Assembly: GCA_017466665.1 (NCBI GenBank)
Contig: JAFTTQ010000022.1
Span: 1-61,366 of the forward strand
Direction of reading: 5' to 3'
DNA: 61,366 nt
Origin: Oscillospiraceae bacterium
GTDB taxonomy: Bacteria > Bacillota > Clostridia > Oscillospirales > Oscillospiraceae
Below are positions 44,693 to 52,739 of this stretch, one piece after another. Every line of letters starts with the position of its first letter. The first letter of the stretch is position 1. The translations under genes and the position numbers were made by a program. The notes under the pieces are model-generated. The model ran no database searches, was not told where the DNA came from, and worked only from the letters and a program-made list of their open reading frames with translations.

Positions 44693-45058
44693 TTACTTGC
44701 TCATAATCTTTTCGCTGAGAGACAGGATCTTGCCGGCATATTTCTTCTTGCGGCTGTTCAGGATCCCCTTGTAGATAGGATAGGTGGTAAGTGCCAAACC
44801 CAGCCCCACAACGCCAATGGCGATGCCGGGAACCATAGCGCTTGCCAAGCCGATGGTGGCACCGATGTCCGTCATTACCAGGCTCATGCCCGCACCCATA
44901 ATAACGGCGCTGATGGAGCCGTAAGTGTAAGCAAACACATTGACAGGGCGCTTGACCTTGGCATCCAGTTCTTTTAATTCGTCCAGCTCGGTGTGCTGCT
45001 TTTCTGTATACTGGGTGCGGATCTTCTGCACCAGAAATTGTGCATCGTTATTGCTCAT
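44693..45058 (-). CDS. Small two-helix membrane protein, paralogue 2
   Basis: 121 residues from the ATG at 45058, which follows GAGGTAATCAAA; a longer frame upstream lacks a ribosome site and overlaps the spacer. The charged N terminus (LVQKIRTQYTEKQHTELDEL, KELDAKV) and two helices (SISAVIMGAGMSLVMTDIGA, MVPGIAIGVVGLGLALTTYP) followed by KKKYAGKILSLSEKIMSK match the plan of the proteins at 45142 and 37591. Function unknown; see those entries for family notes. Confidence 0.75.
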   Translation of the reverse strand: MSNNDAQFLVQKIRTQYTEKQHTELDELKELDAKVKRPVNVFAYTYGSISAVIMGAGMSLVMTDIGATIGLASAMVPGIAIGVVGLGLALTTYPIYKGILNSRKKKYAGKILSLSEKIMSK

Positions 45059-45141
45059 TTTGATTACCTCTTTCATAGATTTGATGGGTGCATGATACCG
45101 CACCGTGATTTCTGAAACTTTTTCAAAATGTTTCCGTTTTA

Positions 45142-45519
45142 TTAAAGATCGTTGGACAGTTCCTCTGTTAGCTGCAGGATCCGGGGGACATACCGGTTTT
45201 TTGCTTTGATAAAAAACCTGCGATAGACCGGGTAGGCAAAGAGCATCCCTGCTGAACCGGCAAGACCCAGGATCACGCCCAGCCAAATCATATGACCGAT
45301 CACTTCCATTGCCAGACACATCCCCAGACCGAAGATCAGAGCGCCGCCAATGCCGGCACACAGTGCTTCCATTATGCCGGAGGATTGCACCAGATTGTCA
45401 AGCCTTTTCAGTTCATCCAGCTTGCTCTCTTCCTGGGGAAGATATTTCTTGCGGATGTTCAGCACCTCTTGATTCTCTTTGGCGCTGTAAGTGTAAGAAA
45501 ATGTGTTCTCGTTGTTCAT
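45142..45519 (-). CDS. Small two-helix membrane protein, paralogue 3
   Basis: 125 residues (MNNENTFSYTYSAKENQEVL, NIRKKYLPQEESKLDELKRL). Two membrane helices (IMEALCAGIGGALIFGLGMC; MIWLGVILGLAGSAGMLFAY) and a basic C terminus with ILQLTEELS. The N-terminal YTYSAKE-x-EV-x-IRKKYLP signature is shared with the 37591 protein, the closest paralogue. The ribosome site (AAGGAG) is rather far, about 13 nt before the ATG. It lies 10 nt after the 73-residue protein. Function unknown. Confidence 0.75.
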   Translation of the reverse strand: MNNENTFSYTYSAKENQEVLNIRKKYLPQEESKLDELKRLDNLVQSSGIMEALCAGIGGALIFGLGMCLAMEVIGHMIWLGVILGLAGSAGMLFAYPVYRRFFIKAKNRYVPRILQLTEELSNDL

Positions 45520-45529
45520 GGGGGTGCGA

Positions 45530-45751
45530 TTACTCCTTATCCTTTCCGGAAAGTCTTGCCTTGGCATCCTCTACGGATTCGCCCTCTTTGGCGAACAGGG
45601 TCTTAACACAGGAATCCGTAACCTTGCCGAAGCCTTCCACAACGCCGGTCTCGATTTTCTTATAACCGCTGACCACGCCGTCCTCGATCTTCTTGTAGCC
45701 CTCGACTACCTTCTGGGCGATCTTCTCATTTGCTTCAACGAACTTAGACAT
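45530..45751 (-). CDS. Small helical protein with internal repeat
   Basis: 73 residues. The core repeats GYKKIEDGVVSGYKKIETGV then VEGFGKV, three turns of an 11-residue-type pattern that suggests an amphipathic helix, perhaps membrane-peripheral. It ends KEGESVEDAKARLSGKDKE. The ATG at 45751 is chosen for the AAGGAG 8-9 nt upstream; the in-frame extension upstream has none. First of four small genes that lead into the exporters. Similar small proteins are frequent in Clostridia, but I know of no assigned function. Confidence 0.7.
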   Translation of the reverse strand: MSKFVEANEKIAQKVVEGYKKIEDGVVSGYKKIETGVVEGFGKVTDSCVKTLFAKEGESVEDAKARLSGKDKE

Positions 45752-45844
45752 ATTTGTTTTCTCCTTTGTTTTGTAGTTTATGGCCATATTCTAACCTGTC
45801 AAGTTTTTCAAATAATTTCTGAAATGTTTGAAAAATATTAATTT

Positions 45845-47410
45845 TTACATTAGCGGTGCAAATACTTTTGCCACACTGCGGATGAACCGGCGCATAAAGT
45901 GCCAGTTTATCTTGCTCTCATCAATACGGACACACTTATGAAAGGTATCCATAAAATCGGCCTTGATCGCCGGAATGCTGTCACAGCGGTACATCCATAC
46001 TCCATTTTCAAAGTTGTGGATCAGGCTGCGGTGATCCATATTGATCGTACCTACCATAGCCGTTTCATCGTCGGAAAGGTACACCTTTGCGTGGACAAAG
46101 CCAGGGGTGTATTCGTAGATCTCCACGCCTGCTTTCATAAGTCTTTCATAATGGCTGCACGCCAGTTCCTTGACGATCCACTTGTCCGGGACTCCGGGAA
46201 GGATCAGCTTGACCTGCACACCCCGCAGTGCCGCATTCTCCACCGCCTGACACAACGCTTCGTCCAAAATCAGATAGGGAGTCATTGCGTAGAAATACCG
46301 GGTGGCGTGGTTCAGCATATTTTCAATTACAGATTTGCCAACCCTGCGGTCGTAGATTGGCTTAGGGCCGTCACCAAATGGAATCAGATACCCCTCAGCT
46401 TGCACGCTGTATTCCGGGAAATAATCATGCTTGGGTTCCGGCAGCTTCTTCACATTGATGCCGTAATCCACCAGAAACAGCCGGGTCAGCTCCCGGACGG
46501 CCTCACCCTCCAACCGTAGGCCAACATCCTTCCAGTGGCCGTATACCACCTTCTCGTTGATGTACTCGTCGGCGATGTTCACACCGCCGGTATAACCGAT
46601 TTTACCGTCGATCACGGTGATCTTGCGGTGACTGCGGTTATTGAACTCAGAATCCGCATTGCCTTTCAGCTTAGAGAAAGGCACAGCGTCAATACCAAAG
46701 CCACGCAGAAGCTTGTCATAATTCCCCGGGAGCGTCATCATGCAGCCAATGTCATCATAGATCACCCGGACTTCCACACCGGCAGCGGCCTTTTGCTTGA
46801 GGATATCCAGAATGGAATTCCAAAATTTACCATCCTCAATAATGAAGTAATCCATAAAGATGAACTTTTCGGCGGTTTCCAGATCAGCAATTAGCTGTTT
46901 ATGCATATCCTCGCCCAGAGGGAAATACATCTGGGTAGTATTTGTGAATAGGTTGGAGTCCGCGATCTTGCACAGCATTCTGGCGTCTGTGCGGATGGCG
47001 GTATTAGCTGAGGCCAACGCTTTCGTTAATTCTTCCGTCCGGGCGGAGTAAGTCTTTTGACGTACTGCTTCCAGGCGGCGAATGAACTTACGCTGCAGCT
47101 TGCGGCTGCCAAAGAGGAAATACAGCATAAAGCCTGCTACCGGCACAATCAGCACCACCAAAAGCCAGGGGATTTTGTAGTCCGGCGCTTCATCGCAGGC
47201 AATAATGTGGATCACACAGCCGATCTCCGTTGCCCACATTGCCAGATAAAAGTACGGCACATACTTTCCAAAGAGAATCAACACAGCAATAACCGCGGCA
47301 GTTTCCAGTACCGCCAGCAGCAGTGCCAGAATATAGCGCAATGGGATATAGCGAAGCCTTTGTTCCGCTTTCGTATCGGCATTATGTTGGTTTTTTACCT
47401 TATTTTGCAT
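45845..47410 (-). CDS. cls: Cardiolipin synthase (phospholipase D family)
   Basis: Joins two phosphatidylglycerols to make cardiolipin at the membrane. 521 residues from the ATG at 47410 (AGAGGTG 6 nt upstream). Two N-terminal membrane helices (YILALLLAVLETAAVIAVLI and IPWLLVVLIVPVAGFMLYFL) are followed by two PLD catalytic motifs: HRKITVIDG (His261) and HAKVYLSDD (His440) with GTINMDHRS downstream. Length and layout are standard for bacterial Cls. It is 93 nt upstream of the small-protein genes on the same strand. Its presence supports an envelope-stress theme for the cluster. Confidence 0.95.
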   Translation of the reverse strand: MQNKVKNQHNADTKAEQRLRYIPLRYILALLLAVLETAAVIAVLILFGKYVPYFYLAMWATEIGCVIHIIACDEAPDYKIPWLLVVLIVPVAGFMLYFLFGSRKLQRKFIRRLEAVRQKTYSARTEELTKALASANTAIRTDARMLCKIADSNLFTNTTQMYFPLGEDMHKQLIADLETAEKFIFMDYFIIEDGKFWNSILDILKQKAAAGVEVRVIYDDIGCMMTLPGNYDKLLRGFGIDAVPFSKLKGNADSEFNNRSHRKITVIDGKIGYTGGVNIADEYINEKVVYGHWKDVGLRLEGEAVRELTRLFLVDYGINVKKLPEPKHDYFPEYSVQAEGYLIPFGDGPKPIYDRRVGKSVIENMLNHATRYFYAMTPYLILDEALCQAVENAALRGVQVKLILPGVPDKWIVKELACSHYERLMKAGVEIYEYTPGFVHAKVYLSDDETAMVGTINMDHRSLIHNFENGVWMYRCDSIPAIKADFMDTFHKCVRIDESKINWHFMRRFIRSVAKVFAPLM

Positions 47411-47572
47411 AAGAAACACCTCTGCTTCCATTGTGTTGCCACAATCATACAGCCAGCGTGCTTACAAAACTTTTCTGTTTTATTTGCGAAATGTTAAAGT
47501 TGCCTCTATCGCCGGAAATCGCCCATAAACTGACCTTATACCCCTTGATGGAGCAGGATAAACAGAAACTCC

Positions 47573-47601
47573 TTGCTTTCTTTGCCCTGTCAAAGTATAA
47601 T
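47573..47601 (+). promoter_or_regulatory. Orphan promoter-like sequence
   Basis: TTGCTT (47573-47578), a 17-bp spacer and a consensus TATAAT (47596-47601) on the plus strand, with no plus-strand gene downstream before 48734. It lies within the 326-nt gap between cls and the AraC gene. Two hairpins follow (47626-47644 and 47686-47719), which would suit a short untranslated RNA. Confidence 0.45.
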
Positions 47602-47681
47602 TCTGTCAGGCCTCAGTGATTGCCGGGTGAAAATGGATTTCACCGCTGGTTGATGTCTCCCCATTACAAATAAATAATCAG

Positions 47682-47719
47682 AAAAGCACAGCCGCTGGCC
47701 CGATGGCCGGCGGCTGTGC
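47682..47719 (-). terminator. Terminator of the AraC gene
   Basis: GCACAGCCGC (47686-47695) pairs with GCGGCTGTGC (47710-47719), with a GC-rich inner stem. On the minus strand it is followed by TTTTCTG. It lies just after the AraC-type stop codon at 47737. Confidence 0.75.
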
Positions 47720-47736
47720 CTGTTAAATGCGATCTA

Positions 47737-48621
47737 TCATTTGACAATGGAGCGCTTGTATTCTGTGGGGGTCATATGGGTACTGGCCTTGAAGCACTTG
47801 GAAAAATACTGGGCAGAATCGTAGCACAGAAGCTCCGCAATTTGGGCAAGGGTATAGCGGTTTTCCCGGATCAGCCGTTTGGCCTCCCGAATTTTCAGAT
47901 TGTTATAATACCGCATAATACCCCCCGGCTGAAACCGGGCAAACAGGGTCTTTACTGTGCTTTCGGACTTTCCTACCTGCCGGGCGATATCCTCGATGGT
48001 CAGCTTGCCATAAAGATTTTGATTCAGTATATCCAGCAATTCCCGAATCTCAAAATTTACATCTACGCCGTCAATGTGTACGCTTTGACGGCTCTTTTTT
48101 GTAAAGCTCTCCCGGTGGCGGTACAGGCTGATGAGGAATATTTCCAGCAGGTTGCGGATCATCTGAAAACCGCCGAAGGGGGCATCCGGCTGGATGCGCA
48201 GGGTTTGCAGCAGGGGATTGCTGGGGTCTTCCAGACGGAAGCAGGCCAGACCCTCCGTCATCAGCATGGAAAGCAGCTTTTTTTCTTCGGCACTGAGCCG
48301 CAGAATTTTACCCTCAAAATGCTTCATAGCTACACTATCGCACTCAAAGGTCAGAATGCTGACGTTGGGTGCGTTTTTTCCGTCGCCGGACAGATTGTGG
48401 TATTCGTTGGGCTTATGAAAGGTGACCTCGCCGCTTTTCAGGGTGAACTGGTGCTTATCCGCAGTGCAGAGCATTTCCCCCTTGTCGATGTACACCATCT
48501 CCCAAAAATCATGCCGCTCTCCATCGTAATGAAAATCCTTGGACAGCTCCATATAGAAGATGGTGATGATCTTCCGTATGTGAAGGACACCGGGCAGCCC
48601 TTGTCTAATAAATTTGTCCAT
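47737..48621 (-). CDS. AraC-family transcriptional regulator
   Basis: 294 residues. An N-terminal cupin domain (VYIDKGEMLCTADKHQFTLK, FHKPNEYHNLSG) binds the inducer. The last ~100 residues hold two helix-turn-helix motifs (KLTIEDIARQVGKSESTVKT and YTLAQIAELLCYDSAQYFSK) and the ending FKASTHMTPTEYKRSI. AAAGGA precedes the ATG. It is divergent from the PIG-L/NagB-like/PfkB/MtlD-like operon over 112 nt of AT-rich DNA and is its probable regulator. Confidence 0.93.
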   Translation of the reverse strand: MDKFIRQGLPGVLHIRKIITIFYMELSKDFHYDGERHDFWEMVYIDKGEMLCTADKHQFTLKSGEVTFHKPNEYHNLSGDGKNAPNVSILTFECDSVAMKHFEGKILRLSAEEKKLLSMLMTEGLACFRLEDPSNPLLQTLRIQPDAPFGGFQMIRNLLEIFLISLYRHRESFTKKSRQSVHIDGVDVNFEIRELLDILNQNLYGKLTIEDIARQVGKSESTVKTLFARFQPGGIMRYYNNLKIREAKRLIRENRYTLAQIAELLCYDSAQYFSKCFKASTHMTPTEYKRSIVK

Positions 48622-48733
48622 ATGAAAAAATGTCCTTTGCCTGATTTTGTTAGTATTATATCCGATTTTCCATTTTCCTGCAAGTACAATAATTTATACT
48701 TAAATTAGATAAATTTATGAAAGGAGCAAAACT

Positions 48734-49441
48734 ATGTATACCGTTTTGGTAATTTCCTGCCACCCTGACGATATGGAGATCGCCTGTGCCGGTACGCTCT
48801 TAAAATGCAAGGAGCGGGGTGACCGGGTGGTGGTCTGCCATCTGTCCAGCGGCAATCTGGGCCATGTGGTGATCCCGCCGGATGAGCTGCGGATCGTGCG
48901 CGCCAAGGAGGCGGAAAAAAGCGCAGCAATGGGTGGCTTTGAGATCATCCACAGCAGCTTTGATGATTTAGACATTTACGACAACAACAAAGAGGCCAGA
49001 GATAAGGTTGTGGAGGTGATTCAGCAGGTAGACCCTGACTTCATCATTACCCACGACCCCAATGACTATATGCCCGACCACACGGCGGTCTCCCGTTTGG
49101 TATTTGATGCCAGCTTTACCGCAACCTTACCCAATTATCCCACAAAAACAGGCAAGGCTGCAAGGCTTGTACCCATCTACTATATGGATACCCTGGCGGG
49201 CGTGAATTTTAACCCCACGGAATATGTGGATGTATCTGACCATATCGATACTAAGCTTCAGATGCTGGAATGTCACGAAACCCAGGTGGTCTGGATGCGG
49301 GAGCACGACGGTATTGATTTTCCCGATATGGTGAAAACCTGCTGCCGCTACCGGGGTTTCCAGTGCGGCGCGGATTACGCCGAGGGCTTCCGTCAGTGCC
49401 AGGTCTACTTAAAGGGCACTACAAAGCGGCTTCTGCCTTAA
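48734..49441 (+). CDS. PIG-L (LmbE) family N-deacetylase
   Basis: A zinc-dependent deacetylase of the PIG-L family, which removes acetyl groups from GlcNAc-type substrates (family knowledge). 235 residues, no signal peptide. Motifs: SCHPDDMEIACAGT (His10, Asp12, Asp13) and THDPNDYMPDHTAV (His107, His116). Ribosome site AAAGGAG lies 8 nt before the ATG. First gene of a four-gene operon. In some other bacteria PIG-L domains are fused to glucosamine-6-phosphate deaminases, so pairing with the NagB-like gene downstream is meaningful: it may deacetylate an N-acetylated sugar or sugar phosphate before that enzyme acts. The exact substrate is unknown. Confidence 0.9.
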   Translation: MYTVLVISCHPDDMEIACAGTLLKCKERGDRVVVCHLSSGNLGHVVIPPDELRIVRAKEAEKSAAMGGFEIIHSSFDDLDIYDNNKEARDKVVEVIQQVDPDFIITHDPNDYMPDHTAVSRLVFDASFTATLPNYPTKTGKAARLVPIYYMDTLAGVNFNPTEYVDVSDHIDTKLQMLECHETQVVWMREHDGIDFPDMVKTCCRYRGFQCGADYAEGFRQCQVYLKGTTKRLLP

Positions 49442-49451
49442 TAAATAAATC

Positions 49452-49505
49452 GTAGGGGACGATGCCGACATCGTCCCGCGGGCGGATGTGGGCATCCGCC
49501 CCTAC
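49452..49505. repeat. GTAGGGG palindromic dispersed repeat, short form
   Basis: 54 nt that form a hairpin from two related arms (GTAGGGGACGATGCC... and ...GGCATCCGCCCCTAC). The same arms, separated by ~54 nt, occur at 60991-61100. It lies between the PIG-L and NagB-like genes and could fold in the mRNA. Confidence 0.75.
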
Positions 49506-49536
49506 AAATGACAATAAAAATATGGAGGAATCAATT

Positions 49537-50484
49537 ATGGACTTTAATTCTACTGTAAAAGGCTCTGCTTTGGAGGGCTTCTATCCCGCCGGATGGGACT
49601 TTGAAAAGATCGACGCCTGCGTGGGTGCACCGGAGACGGTTTGTGACCGTCAGAGCTTTTGGAACCCTGATTTTAACCCTGTTATGTGTGACAGCTTGGG
49701 CGAATTTGAGACTTATATGGGTCACGAGATCGCGATGCAGATCAAAAAGGCTGCTGACCGAAATGAAAAGATCGCCTTCATCCTGCCTGTTGGCCCGATG
49801 GGTATGTACAAGTGGGTGGTCTACTTACTGAAGGAATGGAATGTTTCCTGCGGCCATGTTTACACCTTCAATATGGACGAGTGGGCAGACAGTGAGGGCA
49901 ATACCTTGCCTTCCGATAACCCCGGTGCATTCCAGTATGCCATGGAGCAGGCATTGTTTAACCCCCTGGGCGTGCTGACCGTTCCTGTTTCCCAGCGGAA
50001 CTTCGCCACCAAGGAAAATCTGCCTACTTACCCCGAAAAGATCGCTGCCCTGAAAGCAGAGGGTGCCAAGCTGGTGCTGGTGTACGGCATCGGCAGAATG
50101 TGCCATATTGCATTCTGGGAGCCGACCTTTGCGGCTGACTATGCAAATGCTGAGGAGTGGGCAAAGGCACCCTACCGCATCGGTGCCAAGATCCACCCCC
50201 TGACTGTGGAGCAGAACGCCCTGACCAGCTTCAAGTCCCGTACCACCCTGGTGCCTTGCCGCGCCAACACCATTGGCCCCGGCCTGTTCCTGCAGGCAGA
50301 CTATGCCATCGGCGGTGCTGACGGCGTGCTGGGCAGAGGGATGCAGTGGCAGGGACTTTCCCTGTGGATGACTCTGCGCCACGGCACAACACCCTGGATC
50401 ACTTCTTCCTATATTCCCACCCTGGCAGGCAGACTGTTCTTCCTGAAAGAGCTGGCTGGCCCGCTGGAAGCTGAGTGCAACTAA
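49537..50484 (+). CDS. NagB-like (glucosamine-6-phosphate deaminase/isomerase family) protein with altered active site
   Basis: 315 residues from the ATG at 49537 (GGAGG 9 nt upstream). The fold is that of 6-phosphosugar isomerases/deaminases: [12 protein letters not shown] (Asp114, equal to the NagB proton-transfer Asp) and [15 protein letters not shown] (His190 and Glu195, equal to the NagB His and Glu). In NagB this last motif reads G-x-G-x-DGHIAFNEP; here the Asp is Met188 and the Gly is Cys. Loss of that acid, with the others kept, suggests a related but different reaction or substrate. The ~50-residue N-terminal extension ([19 protein letters not shown]) is also unusual. Its TAA overlaps the start of the kinase gene, so the two are coupled. 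Confidence 0.8.
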   Translation: MDFNSTVKGSALEGFYPAGWDFEKIDACVGAPETVCDRQSFWNPDFNPVMCDSLGEFETYMGHEIAMQIKKAADRNEKIAFILPVGPMGMYKWVVYLLKEWNVSCGHVYTFNMDEWADSEGNTLPSDNPGAFQYAMEQALFNPLGVLTVPVSQRNFATKENLPTYPEKIAALKAEGAKLVLVYGIGRMCHIAFWEPTFAADYANAEEWAKAPYRIGAKIHPLTVEQNALTSFKSRTTLVPCRANTIGPGLFLQADYAIGGADGVLGRGMQWQGLSLWMTLRHGTTPWITSSYIPTLAGRLFFLKELAGPLEAECN

Positions 50485-51467
50485 TGGAAGCGGCAAAGAG
50501 AAAGGGCATTGCGGTTGCCGGCAGTGTCCTGGTAGATAAGATCAATGAAATCAGGGCCTATCCCAGCGCGGGGGAACTGACACAGATCCGCAGCATTCAA
50601 AATGCTGTGGGCGGCTGTGTTCCCAATGTGGCGCTGGATCTAAAGAGAATTGCCCCTACACTGCCGGTCAGTGCCATTGGTAAGATCGGCAAGGATGCCG
50701 AGGGAGAATTTGTCGCGGATATTCTGAAAGCCGGTGGTGTTTCCACCACCGGCCTTGCGGTGAAGCCGGTCGAAAAGACCAGCTTTACCGAGGTTATGAG
50801 CGTGCCCGGCGGTCAGCGGACATTTTTCGTGTATCCCGGTGCCAGTGCGGATTTCGGCATTGCGGATATGGATTTTGATACCATTGACGCAAAGATACTC
50901 CATTTGGGCTACTTTTTGCTGCTGCAAAAGGTAGACGATGGCGATGGGCTGAAAATACTGCAAAAGGCAAAAGAATGTGGAATGGAAACCTCCATTGACC
51001 TGGTCAGCGAAAATTCTGACCGGTATAACCTGATATTACCCTGCCTGCCCTATACGGACTATCTCATTGTCAATGAGCTGGAGGCAGGCAGATTAGCGGG
51101 AATAGAGCCAACCGAGGAAAATTTGAAAAAAATCTGCACTAAGCTGATGGAATTGGGCGTGGGGAAAAAGGTCATTATCCATATGCCGGAGCGTTCTGTT
51201 TGCCTCAGCGAGGAAGGGTATTCCAGCCTTGGCTCTTACATCCTGCCCGATGGCTACATTCAGGGTACTACCGGTGCCGGAGATGCTTTCTGCGCCGGTG
51301 CGCTGATCGGTATTTATAACGGGTGGTCGGATAAAAGAATTATGGAATTTGCATCCGCCTGTGCGGTTATGGCGCTGGGGAGCGCAGATGCCACCAGCGG
51401 TATGAAGACCGAGGAAGAAACCAAGGAATTCTGCAAGCAGTTTGCAAGACGAGAGGTAATAGAATGA
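50484..51467 (+). CDS. PfkB-family carbohydrate kinase
   Basis: 327 residues. It begins GIAVAGSVLVDKI, has the GG motif (QNAVGGCVPNVALDLKR) near residue 40 and the C-terminal signature TTGAGDAFCAGALIGIYN with catalytic Asp267. This is the ribokinase/PfkB fold, which phosphorylates a sugar or sugar phosphate with ATP. The subgroup cannot be assigned; the operon suggests a ketose, amino sugar derivative or polyol-related substrate. The ATG at 50484 overlaps the previous stop (TAATG) and the stop overlaps the next start (ATGA). Confidence 0.9.
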   Translation: MEAAKRKGIAVAGSVLVDKINEIRAYPSAGELTQIRSIQNAVGGCVPNVALDLKRIAPTLPVSAIGKIGKDAEGEFVADILKAGGVSTTGLAVKPVEKTSFTEVMSVPGGQRTFFVYPGASADFGIADMDFDTIDAKILHLGYFLLLQKVDDGDGLKILQKAKECGMETSIDLVSENSDRYNLILPCLPYTDYLIVNELEAGRLAGIEPTEENLKKICTKLMELGVGKKVIIHMPERSVCLSEEGYSSLGSYILPDGYIQGTTGAGDAFCAGALIGIYNGWSDKRIMEFASACAVMALGSADATSGMKTEEETKEFCKQFARREVIE

Positions 51468-52666
51468 ATGCAGTTATGTATGGCGGCGGCAATATCGGCA
51501 GAGGCTTTATCGGCATGCTGTTTTCCGCCTCCGGCTATGAAGTAAAGATCGTGGATGTGGTGGATACGGTGGTGGAGACCCTGAACCGGGAGCACCAGTA
51601 TCCTGTCCGCATTTTGTCCAACGAAGGGCACAAGGATATTGAGGTAACAAATGTCAGCGCCGTGGATGGCAAGGATCCCGAAGCGGTAGCAGAGGCAATC
51701 GCTCATGCGGATATTATGGCAACGGCAGTGGGGGCAAGAATCCTGAAATTTATTGTTCCCAACATTGTTGCCGGTCTGCGCAAGCGCTGGGCAATGGGAA
51801 AAGCACCTCTGAATATCATTATCTGTGAAAATCTGATGGATGCCAACAAGGTGCTGGAAGAAATGCTGAAAGAGCAGCTTACCGGGGAAGAAAAGGCTGT
51901 CTTTGACGAAACTGTTGGTCTGGTGGAGGCATCCATCGGACGGATGGTTCCCGTACAAACGGAGGAAATGAAGGACGGCAACCCCATGCGGGTCTGCGTG
52001 GAAAGCTATGGCTATCTTCCTGTGGACAAGGCTGCCTTTAAGGGTGAGATTCCCCAGATCACGGGAATGGTACCCTTTGAACCCTTTGATTTTTACATCA
52101 AAAGAAAGCTGTACATCCACAATATGGGTCACGCTACCTGTGCCTACTTAGGTGACCTGCTGGGACTGGAGTATATTTATCAGTCTATTGATGTGCCGGA
52201 TATTCGCATCATCGTGCAGAACGCTATGCTGGAAAGCGCTGTGGCACTTTCCCAAAAGTACGGTGTGGAGCTAAGCAGCATTGTCTGCCACATCGAGGAT
52301 CTTCTGTACCGCTTTACCAATGCTGCATTGCAGGATACCTGCGCCCGTGTTGGCGGCGATCCTGCCCGAAAACTCTCTGCACAGGACAGGCTGATCGGCT
52401 CTGCAAGGCTCGTTCTTGAGAGCGGCCAGGTGCCGGCATATATTGCCGTTGGTGCGGCGGCGGGCTTGATTCGCCTTGTAAAGGAAACAGGAGAGGGGAA
52501 ATGCCCGAAGGCGCTGCTTTGCGAAACCGCAGACCTGCAGGAAAGTGATTCTCTGGTAAGCCTGATTATGGAAGCCTATGATCTGCTGACAGGCGGCGGG
52601 GACATTGCAGCCCTGCGCCGGGCAGCCGAACAAAAAAGGGCAGGATCTCAGAAAAGAATTGTTTAA
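51464..52666 (+). CDS. Mannitol-1-phosphate 5-dehydrogenase-like polyol dehydrogenase
   Basis: 400 residues (E. coli MtlD has 382). An N-terminal Rossmann domain MYGGGNIGRGFIGMLFSASG binds NAD(H). The catalytic helix KRKLYIHNMGHATCAYLGDL holds Lys215 (equal to the MtlD catalytic Lys), Asn and His, all present. It therefore probably interconverts a polyol phosphate and a ketose phosphate. No mannitol PTS is nearby, so mannitol itself is unlikely to be the substrate; a product of the NagB-like/PfkB steps is more plausible. Last gene of the operon, overlapping the kinase by 4 nt and followed by a terminator. Confidence 0.87.
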   Translation: MNAVMYGGGNIGRGFIGMLFSASGYEVKIVDVVDTVVETLNREHQYPVRILSNEGHKDIEVTNVSAVDGKDPEAVAEAIAHADIMATAVGARILKFIVPNIVAGLRKRWAMGKAPLNIIICENLMDANKVLEEMLKEQLTGEEKAVFDETVGLVEASIGRMVPVQTEEMKDGNPMRVCVESYGYLPVDKAAFKGEIPQITGMVPFEPFDFYIKRKLYIHNMGHATCAYLGDLLGLEYIYQSIDVPDIRIIVQNAMLESAVALSQKYGVELSSIVCHIEDLLYRFTNAALQDTCARVGGDPARKLSAQDRLIGSARLVLESGQVPAYIAVGAAAGLIRLVKETGEGKCPKALLCETADLQESDSLVSLIMEAYDLLTGGGDIAALRRAAEQKRAGSQKRIV

Positions 52667-52694
52667 AACTGAATCCATCAAGCGCATACATAAT

Positions 52695-52732
52695 AACGGG
52701 GCAAGAGGAGGAACCTCTTGCCCCGTTTGCTG
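52695..52732. terminator. Bidirectional terminator between MtlD-like gene and glgP
   Basis: A perfect 14-bp stem AACGGGGCAAGAGG/CCTCTTGCCCCGTT (52695-52708 with 52714-52727), loop AGGAA, between two convergent genes. The T-tract is short on the plus side (TTTGC). Confidence 0.8.
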
Positions 52733-52739
52733 CGGTGGA

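Noticed and set aside
47431-47619. Plus-strand frame of 62 codons upstream of the orphan promoter
   Set aside because: No ribosome site at the first starts, its 3' part overlaps the promoter-like sequence, and no family is recognised. It could be a decayed fragment but is not supportable as a gene.
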